Source of the DNA: Bryoerythrophyllum caledonicum
Taxonomy: Eukaryota > Streptophyta > Bryopsida > Pottiales > Pottiaceae
Assembly (NCBI GenBank): GCA_963971425.1
Contig: OZ020516.1
Coordinates: 15,178,593 to 15,242,592, forward strand
DNA: 64,000 nucleotides
Reading direction: 5' to 3'
Shown here: positions 56,658 through 64,000 of the stretch, one piece after another
Numbering within the stretch: position 1 is the first letter of the stretch
Layout: each line of letters starts with the position of its first letter
Program-made: the position numbers and the translations under genes
The notes under the pieces: model-generated
The model's database searches: none
Seen by the model: the letters and a program-made list of their open reading frames with translations, nothing else
Told to the model about the DNA's origin: nothing

Positions 56658-57022
56658 CATGGAACTACGTGCCAGTCATAATTCTCACGGGCTGTATGAC
56701 TGTAAAGATGACCTTCACAACGAAACTTTAACAGCAGAATGCAAATCACATACTTCATTGCATAATTTCAGAGCTTCACATGGAACAGATGATGAATTCT
56801 TACACGCGCAACAATAGGTAAAGAATCAACATTATAACCAGAAAACCACTGAACCAGTGCAACTCCAAAACAGACCAATAATCATTCCCTAAAGTACCGT
56901 TAAATGCACAACAATGCAAGCGTTCACCACAGAAAATTATTCTCATGAACCACAATGTGCTAGCGACGAAGGAAAACCCTGCACTTTGCTGATCTAGACA
57001 AACTGCATGAAAGAGGCCAGTA

Positions 57023-58633
57023 TCAATCGTGTATGTCAGGGCTGGTGTCCCAGAGGATGCCCGCGCTGGAGAACCCCAGGCTCTGAATATTCGGCCCGAA
57101 CTGCACGAGCGTCACCACCACCTCACTGCAATTCTCCTTCCCAAGCGCCGTCAGCTTCGTCCCAAGCGCCATGCGCCACGTGCGCTTGCGGGCGAGCTGC
57201 GCCTGGCCGATGTGCGGGACGAAGTTGAACGTGCCGGCGAACTCTGGGCAGCTGACAGGCGTGGCGGAGTCCGCGGACGGGAAGAACAGGTAGGCCTGCC
57301 AGTGGCTCTGCAGGGTGTCGTCCATGTCGATGCCTGAGATGTCCAGGACTTCTTCCGCAGGACGCGCGGGCCGAGATCTAGATATCGGGCGCGACACCTT
57401 GAACGTGAGCGGGGTGGGTCCTAGGACATCCATGCCGGTGAGATGTCGCGCGGCGCGGATCATGGCTCGCGTCTGGGATGGCGTCGTGGGGTTGCAGACG
57501 GGGACGCAATTCTCTTCGCCAGGATTCTCGCCGTTCGTGAGCCACGCGGCCGGGGAGATTGCATAGGAGTACCGCAGAGGCACCGTGTCGACAATCTGAG
57601 AGACGTTCACGACGACGAGATCCGCGTTCTCGTCGTAGAACGTGAACTGCGCGCCGAGGAAGTCAGGGTGCATGGGCTCTCGGCGCTGCGCGCCTGGGAG
57701 CGCTTTCCAGAGCGTCCAGATGCGGTCGACGTTCGCGTGGTGGCCGTAAAAGATGGGGTCGCGCGCAGAGCGTCCGAAGTTGCCCATGTCGTCGAATATG
57801 GTGGGCGCTTCCGGGTCACCTACCCAGAGGTGCACGGTGCCGTGCGGGTTGTCCTCGAACGTGCCCGGCGCGTCGCCGCTGATGTCGCCGTAGCTGTATG
57901 ATTTCCCGAAGAACAGGCGCGGCGTGGTGGCACCCGCCGCGATCTGCGTGTACATGAGACGCACGTTCTCAACCCGCAGCTCGTCGGACGTCTTATTTGT
58001 GCACCCGCCCAACGAGTTCAGGTTCACGACGTGTGGCGGCTGCGCGCACTCGTTACGGTTCCGGTTCCAGAGCGAGGAGGATTTGTTGCGCACATACACC
58101 CACGGGAGCGTGTTAGCATAGGGCGTCTCCTGGTTGTCCCAGTTCCAGTATGGCATCGCAAACGCGTCGTCATTCAGGAGCTTCCCCAGGATGCGCTCGT
58201 GGAAGTAGAGGAACATACGGTGCCATGGCAGAAACAGCCACCCGTTGTGAATCTCCAGTGGCCAGCTCATGTTGGGGTAGTAGATGCCGTTGTCGCAGTA
58301 CAGGCAGTGCAGGTTCGCCTGGTTGAGCAAGGAGCGCGGGTCGGAATCCGGAAGCGCGCGCAGGAGCTCATACCCGCGCTCCAGCTGCGCGATGGCTGTG
58401 TCGTCGAGCGAGTGAATCGGGCGCCGGACGCGCACCAGGAGCTCGGAGTCGTGGGCGAACTGGCGCACCGTTTTGCCGGTGTATGGCACCGGCATACAGC
58501 AATGCTCCTCGCTCAGGCAGTTGCCCGGGATCCTCGCCGCGGGCACCGGCACCGCCACCATGGCGGGCAATATCCGGAACACAATCACAAGACATGTGAA
58601 TATCACGCGCCATGGACATCGTCGTCGTCCCAT
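57023..58633 (-). CDS. Polyphenol oxidase (type-3 copper), secreted, single exon
   Basis: A paralogue of the oxidase at 53.8 kb, transcribed toward it. I choose ATG 58,633 (MGRRRCPWRVIFTCLVIVFR) because it puts a hydrophobic signal at residues 9-28, followed by the conserved NCLSEEHCCMPVPYTG. This gives 536 aa; the frame is open upstream to 58,897, so a longer start is possible. Copper A: HCLYCDN (H109, C113) and HNGWLFLPWHRMFLYFHE (H129, H138). Copper B: HGTVHLWVG and FYGHHANVDRIWTLW. The C-terminal domain (EVLDISGIDMDD...AYLFFPSAD...GTFNFVPHIGQA) matches that of the first copy. There is no intron at the site where the first copy has one (LRY-SYAISPAAW against LRY-KFESFPSPW). No lesion is seen. 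The substrate is unknown. Confidence 0.95.
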   Translation of the reverse strand: MGRRRCPWRVIFTCLVIVFRILPAMVAVPVPAARIPGNCLSEEHCCMPVPYTGKTVRQFAHDSELLVRVRRPIHSLDDTAIAQLERGYELLRALPDSDPRSLLNQANLHCLYCDNGIYYPNMSWPLEIHNGWLFLPWHRMFLYFHERILGKLLNDDAFAMPYWNWDNQETPYANTLPWVYVRNKSSSLWNRNRNECAQPPHVVNLNSLGGCTNKTSDELRVENVRLMYTQIAAGATTPRLFFGKSYSYGDISGDAPGTFEDNPHGTVHLWVGDPEAPTIFDDMGNFGRSARDPIFYGHHANVDRIWTLWKALPGAQRREPMHPDFLGAQFTFYDENADLVVVNVSQIVDTVPLRYSYAISPAAWLTNGENPGEENCVPVCNPTTPSQTRAMIRAARHLTGMDVLGPTPLTFKVSRPISRSRPARPAEEVLDISGIDMDDTLQSHWQAYLFFPSADSATPVSCPEFAGTFNFVPHIGQAQLARKRTWRMALGTKLTALGKENCSEVVVTLVQFGPNIQSLGFSSAGILWDTSPDIHD

Positions 58634-59574
58634 CGCACTCACCAGCTCCTCACACTCACCAGTCGGCATAACATACTTCTGTCCTAGGATTGTATGTATG
58701 GACAGTCTCGCACAAATACTACTCACACTCACTTTAGGGTCTGTTCTAGTGCGGGAGCGCAGTGCTGAATAAACTTGGACATCCGGTGACGAGCAATATT
58801 TATTCTGCACCAGGTTGATGTCCCTCGGCTGCCCAAAAAGCGCCATGAGACTGATTCGACAAATCATGTGGAAGAGTCTCGGTACATGAGAATGCAACAG
58901 TCAACCTGCTGACGAGCACTTCGGTTGTGAGCAGGTAAATCCCAGACTTCATGGTTAGGAAGCGCTTGAACCAGATTCAAAAGCAAGTCGGTTACTTCTA
59001 GAGTTTGGTCCTTCACATTATGTCGTTTGGATGCATTCGCTCCACAACTTTGAGGCCGACATAGACTCGTCTCCGATGATTAATTTTCATGTCGACGTAA
59101 ATCTGGTAATAAAGATAACTCTAAGGACGGTGGTCAGGGACATCAACTTATTTCCAGTGTCTAGCCTGTCGCGTGGGTTAGTAGCCGCCTCGATGGCGCC
59201 GTCCTCGCCACTAATTCAGACTTCCATCAACCGTCAACTTCTTGTAGAGATTGTCCGTCTCGGAATAATGGAAAGAATCAGTAGGTCGGATCTGCTTCCT
59301 GTGGTTATTTTGCAAGGGACGTAAGTACTACCGGTCATAACGATTCACCTGAAATCATATGAAAGCGGCAAGAGCCTGTCTACATGTACTAGGTAGGGAT
59401 CCATCCATAATTAAGGTTTGACGCTGAGTCTCTTCTGATAAAAATATATCTTTCTCTTCTATAATTTATGAACTATTGTGGAAGAGATGTACCGAAGTTC
59501 CTGTCCGTCTAAAGATGTGGCTAATTCTTCATCTGCCTCTGTATTTATTGTCATGCTAACATGTTGGCATGACA

Positions 59575-59719
59575 ATAGTACAAATGGGGTGGTTTCCAAC
59601 ACTCTAAATTGTAAAACCTTTCCACGTTGTCTGTAACACTTCACTTTTCCACATTACATTTAACACTTCACCAAATAGTGTGAGACTTGGAGTGTTATAA
59701 TCAGCCCATTTGTACTACC
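59575..59719. mobile_element. MITE of the CACTAGT-AAATG family
   Basis: Left end AATAGTACAAATGGGGTGGT...ACACTCTAAATTG; right end ACTTGGAGTGTTATAATCAG followed by CCCATTTGTACTA. Ends are inverse to each other and match the copies at 22.6 and 52 kb. Confidence 0.65.
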
Positions 59720-60499
59720 TGTGAATAAGGTGCCATTGATTGATAACAAACTTTATGTAATAATCAGCCTTTTGGTTGAGAAATGGTAGTTGCTACCTTA
59801 CTACAGGTGACGATTGTATGATAAATGCAATGATGGGTCAGTTTCCTTTTCTGATGTGGGAAGCTTGAAGGGTGAGAACTATTGCCAGTAAGGTATACCC
59901 CCATGACCGACAGATTAAGCTATGTGCATATAAGGAGAACCCATATTATATTACTTGTATTTTTCAGTGATAGAAAATAGAATTACAATGTAAACCCAAG
60001 TGATTTCATATTTTTCCATTGAAAATTGAATTAGTAATGAACTTTCAAAGTGTGCTATCATGTTTGGCCTATTTCTACTACGAGCGACTCTATCTTGCAA
60101 GCGGTGAGCGGCGAGCAGAATGTTTTTTGAAATTTGGGAAAAAATTGCAGTTAATTTTTTTTTAATGTGAAATTTTGGCACAACTACTAATTTTGTAGAC
60201 AAATTCTAAAAATAGTCCTAAATAAGAAGTTGTCCTATAACCGTGGACACTTGTGTTTTCAAAAAAAAATCCTCCTACCTCTATTCTTGTGCTTTGGTTA
60301 CAAGCCTTTTTAATATTCAATTTTTTAATAATAAACATTTGTATGGGGCCATATATGGAGTCTAAGAAGAGTTTGTGATTAATCAAATGAGAGTGTCGTG
60401 CTAATATATTTCACTATATTTGTTCAACATCAATTGAATTAATTCTTTATTGATATTGCAGTCATATGGACAAAATGGGTACTAACAAAGGTGACTAAG

Positions 60500-60597
60500 G
60501 TTTAGGGTGGTATTGCAGAGGTATCTAACGGATATCACCATAGTATAATATGGGTATCACATTGGCATTATACATTGGGTATCACCTAGGTTCAATG
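60500..60597. repeat. Dispersed GGTGATACC-type repeat, inverted copy
   Basis: GATATCACCATAG...GGGTATCACATTGGCATTA...GGGTATCACCTAGG is the reverse complement of the phrases at 19.3 and 50.0 kb. Confidence 0.55.
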
Positions 60598-60649
60598 TTG
60601 AAGAGGAGGTGAATGTGCCACTTCAATGGATCACAATCCGATTCCAAAA

Positions 60650-61615
60650 CGGATTTTGTATGCTAAACTCCCGAGTCTTGTTCGGTGAGGACTTCTTCAA
60701 CATGCGCTCGAGTCACCCTTCGGCCATCATGGGGGATAGAGAAATTCAACATAACCGATCTCTGGGAATCGTGGGCACACCCAGTGGCAATTCAAGTTGG
60801 GCTTCGTGAACCCAAAATTTGAGCACCTTTTAAGCCGCCTGTCCTGGTCAGTAGATCCTCAGAGAAGTTCCTAACAGCCTCAGCTATGAGTTTGAGGTCG
60901 CTGGAACGTTGAGCAGAGCGCAAACTAAGTGTACCTTTATCAAGACCTTTTCCAAATGTGCCACCTTTCAACCATGCACGATACGAAGTGATTTGCATGA
61001 AAGCACGTATGAGGTCGTCCATAGTTGCTCTGTACAAACACGTCATTGTATTTCCGGATTGTTGTAGCCAACAATTGTGGATAGTTTCCGCAAGGTTGCA
61101 CGACTGCATGTCAGGTCTTTGTCAAGTGTGAGATCCTGAGTAAACACAACAACTGTCTTTATTATGATCTTCTCATCTTCTTAGAGTGAACATTGGAAGT
61201 TACATACATATTAAAAGGAAACAATAGTTACAAGTTGTATGGCACCGCCCCATTGTCGATTTCGGAAATGCCAAAAAGCCATCAAATCCTCCAGATCTTG
61301 ATGCTTAGTTTTGGTGGTTGCACCGGAAGACATCCACCACCCACGAATTACTTCGTATTGAGCTTCAGCCTCCTCTTGAGTCTTTTGCCTTTTTCCATAT
61401 CTTGCAAAGGGCGATGTGCTAATCTTGAAAACTGGGAAGAATTCTTCTAGTAGTGGCTCGCTGAAGACACTTAGTCCAATGAAATAAGCAAATTCGTTCT
61501 TTATTCTCCATGGGCTTATCTTTGTCACCGTTGCCATAAACTCGCCAAAAGACGTGTCAATTTGCACCAACGTTGTTGTCAAAGTCTGAAACTCCCACTT
61601 GGTTGCCCCTACCAA
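60650..61615 (-). pseudogene. Decayed unknown gene, probably transposon-derived
   Basis: Two minus-strand frames appear coding. The upstream one (61,615-61,211) gives FGEFMATVTKISPWRIKNEF, FPVFKISTSPFARYGKRQKT, EAEAQYEVIRGWW and ends in a stop. The second (about 61,115 leftward) gives MQSCNLAETIHNCWLQQSGN, MDDLIRAFMQITSYRAWLKG and LSLRSAQRSSDLKLIAEAV. The N-L-A-E-x-x-H-N block recalls the zone after the catalytic region of some plant transposases, but I cannot name the family. A frame change or intron near 61,115-61,210 separates the parts. Confidence 0.4.
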
Positions 61616-61705
61616 AAAAGTTAGTTAAATTGTGATTTTTAGTATAGATAACCGGCAAAGTATTTAGTATTGCATAGAATTAGATTGTATAGCAAATAGT
61701 GAAAA

Positions 61706-63755
61706 TAGGAAAATGCTTAACTAGTTAATTAGTGTTATAGTGGTGATAAAACCGGGTCTTAAAACAACCTAATTTTATGCCCCGAAAAACTAAAAGAGAG
61801 TGTCCGGAAAAGTCTCCTGGACAAAGGTTCAAATCACCACTTAGAGCTAAATTAGCTAGTCAAGTCTTCATTAAGTAGATAGATTATTTGTTAGTATTTC
61901 TTTCTAGTCTAATTGTTTAGGTTTTCCTTCTAGTTATTTGTTTGTTGAAAACATAAATTCTTATTCGAAAGAATAGGAATTTAATCTAAAATATAAGAGA
62001 AAAATCATAAATAAATAAATAAAAAATTAAAATTAAAATTAAATAAATTGGCTACTACCCACGTACCGGATATCAACCGGGTACCAGCACTGCCCAGGTA
62101 CTGAGATTGCCGACATCCAACAAGAAGACGAGACAGAGAAGAAAAGAAGAGGAGAAGGAGAAGGAGAGGAGAGGAGAAGAAGAGGAGATGAGAGGAAGAG
62201 GAAGAGGAGGCTGCGAACAAGAGGAAGAGAAGGGTTTTGAAGGAGAGTTGCAGCCACCTAGGGTTTGAAGTTGCAAACTAGAGTTTGTCGAAGATTGTAG
62301 CGGAGGAGGTTTTAGACATAACAAGGTGGCGATTTCTAGGCGTCGAGGCGGTGCAAGGAGGTTTACAACTGTGGCAAGAAGATTCAGAGACGAAACCACG
62401 ATTGCAAGGAAGTTGTCGGTGCAACAAGGAGACTATGGTGGCAAGAATTGTGAACAAGGTGATTCTTGTCAATTGATGGATTTTTCTTGTTTGTAAAACT
62501 TCCTCGTTTATAAGTTCTCTTCTTTCACTTGTTTTCTCATTTTCCTTTCTCCGGGGTGAATTTCGGTTGCCTTCTTTCGAGTCTAGAGAAAGTCTCCTGG
62601 TAGACTCTACTTAGACCTTGTGCGTCCTAGAATCTTGAATCCTTGTTACTCGTGCGTCTATCCTCTGTCCCATTATTTATTTTCCATTGTCCCAGCCTTG
62701 TGGCAAGTCTTCTTTTGTATTCCCCCTATTCTTCTCCTTTTCCTCGTCTTGCCAAAAATTTCTACCATCTTCCCGGTCTCTCCGGTCTCCTAGAAAACCA
62801 TCTTTAAAAACCCTTGTTCCCCTAGCATAAGAGTCATCTCTTTTGCTTGAGTGGTCAATTGTTATTGTGTTTTGTCTAGTTGTGTTTCTAGATATGTGAG
62901 ATGCCTACATCCACATTAATCTAGAAAATTGTTCCGGAGAAAAGTATATCGGATGCCCAGTACACTTGTGTTTTTCGGGCCGGACCGGAAATTGCGATAA
63001 GTTGGTAGGGCAATTGCTGGAAGTACACGCACATCCCGGAGTTCGTCCATCCCGGACAACATGATTCCACCGGTGACACTGAAGCTTTCCAAGATTGATT
63101 CTAGCAAGTGGAAGGGGACTGAAAAAGGAGAATAGTTGGAGGAAGACCTCACCCGGATGGGTTACATGGGATTATACGAGATACCTTGGATCTTCTAGAA
63201 GGGAAAAGCTAGCTTCCATGCCCTTCCTTCACGCTTCCTCCAACACCTCCTCCAACATCCTTCTTCTTCCTCTTCTTCACCTCTTCCTTGAAACCCAATT
63301 CCTTCAAAGAGACCCAACTATGAGAGAAAAATCGTATTGTTTGAAAGAGAGAGAGAGAGGAGCCGGCTGTGAGAAAACGTTGGCTGTGATAAAAATGTCG
63401 ACTGTGAGAAAACGCCGGCTGTGGGAGGATCCTGACCGTGGAAGGACGCTAGCCTGGAAAGGCGTCGGTACCCGGGCCTGCCGGTACTCGACCCGGTACC
63501 CGGTTTGGTAACTGAGTTGGTACCCGGCTTGGGGTACCTTCTTTTTTAACTTTTGATTTTTTAATTTTTAATTTTTAAATATTTTTTAATATTCTTTTTC
63601 TTTTATTCCTTTATATTTTTTTTTCCTCATATAAAATAAAATTCCTATTTTCTCAAGTAGGAACTTAAGTTTTCTACAACAATAAAGTAAAAAGAAAAAC
63701 CTAAACAACTAATACTAAAAAGAACACTACTAACACGCAGTTAAGCAATTATGCA
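61706..63755. mobile_element. ~2-kb element with long (100+ bp) terminal inverted repeats
   Basis: The left stretch about 61,890-62,005 (GTTAGTATT...TAATTGTTTAGGTTTTCC...GAATAGGAATTTAATC) is matched in inverse by 63,620-63,745 at roughly 75-80% identity by eye. An outer GCTTAACTAGTTAATTAGTG at about 61,709 matches the inverse of CTAACACGCAGTTAAGC near 63,731-63,747, separated from the inner part by ~150 bp on the left only. The interior (62,060-63,540) has GGTACC-rich patches near both ends and a purine-rich tract at 62,110-62,225, but no coding region. Long diverged TIRs suggest a MULE-like or foldback element. Confidence 0.6.
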
Positions 63756-64000
63756 CTTAGCCAAGTGCACTGGTTGCTAGTAGAAAGCCGCAAGTTATTT
63801 CCTCATAACTTTAAAAAAATCAAAACTTGGCAAGAGTTGAGTATATTTTTTGTCACAAAATTTTGGTGTTTGTCGTATCAAACATTGACATCTTCATATT
63901 GATATAAGTAATGTATTTTTTACATTCGCTACCTTTTTATAGAAGATATATGATTTCTAATCTAGTTTGCAAATCCTGCTACAAAATTATAATCATGTGC
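63756..64000. other. A/T-rich end of window; nothing identified
   Basis: No feature supported. Confidence 0.4.

Larger units (their letters stand above)
58634..60599. other. Intergenic stretch upstream of PPO 2; no gene seen
   Basis: Contains a TTGTCATGC...GCATGACAA palindrome at 59,549-59,576, a MITE at 59,575-59,719 and an inverted copy of the GGTGATACC repeat near 60,500-60,595. I see no coding sequence. Confidence 0.4.

Noticed and set aside
62005..62399. Ser/Leu-rich open frames on the minus strand
   Set aside because: They come from the GAAGAGGAG-type purine tract and have no other coding sign.

Overview
The window is eukaryotic nuclear DNA. It has spliced genes with GT-AG introns, an A/T-rich intergenic background, long tracts of degenerate transposable elements and two 200-N assembly gaps (7,124-7,323 and 30,636-30,835). 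The best organism clues are an intact 16-exon kinesin-9, a family tied to motile cilia and absent from flowering plants, and two polyphenol oxidases with secretory signals rather than plastid transit peptides. Together with a DUF7869-type transposon protein they suggest a seedless land plant with swimming sperm, most likely a bryophyte. That is inference; no search was run.

Layout. 0-2.3 kb: several 20-21-bp tandem arrays. 2.2-5.3 kb (-): a long unrecognised gene broken by one amber codon, starting at ~352-bp tandem repeats. 5.4-10.6 kb: repeats and a gap, no gene seen. 10.7-15.6 kb: a hAT-type MITE, a decayed Helitron helicase (-) and a decayed DUF7869 gene (+). 15.6-20.3 kb: a tRNA-type SINE and palindromic repeats. 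20.3-27.1 kb (-): kinesin-9, with MITEs in its introns. 28.5-29.2 kb (-): a fragment of an OPR/old-yellow-enzyme gene. 29.8-40.4 kb: an unusual cluster, described below. 40.4-50 kb: a coiled-coil pseudogene (-), a 5'-truncated Ty1/copia element and a second copia gag fragment. 50.8-51.3 kb: a short exon for a membrane-anchored protein. 53.8-58.6 kb: two convergent polyphenol oxidases with a transposon between their 3' ends. 60.6-63.8 kb: a decayed unknown gene and an element with long inverted repeats.

The most unusual part is 29.8-40.4 kb. Three related copies of a gene family I do not recognise, a divergent kinase-like gene and a hAT (BED/DUF659) transposase lie together. Every + strand gene there is preceded by a GC-rich array of about 21-bp units (core ACGCGCCCGGCC), then a TATA box, then the start codon. 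The largest array keeps an exact 21-bp register over 23 units, lies between two divergent genes and has a TATA box on each side. I read this as a multi-gene mobile element, or a nest of related elements, that uses helically phased arrays as promoters or terminal repeats. Other 20-21-bp arrays with a different consensus lie near the unknown gene at 2.2-5.3 kb.

Many of the broken genes carry in-frame stops with few frameshifts, and several stops look like TGG to TGA/TAG or CAA/CAG to TAA/TAG changes. This fits decay of methylated, silenced copies by cytosine deamination. Kinesin-9 and both polyphenol oxidases are free of such lesions and are probably working genes.
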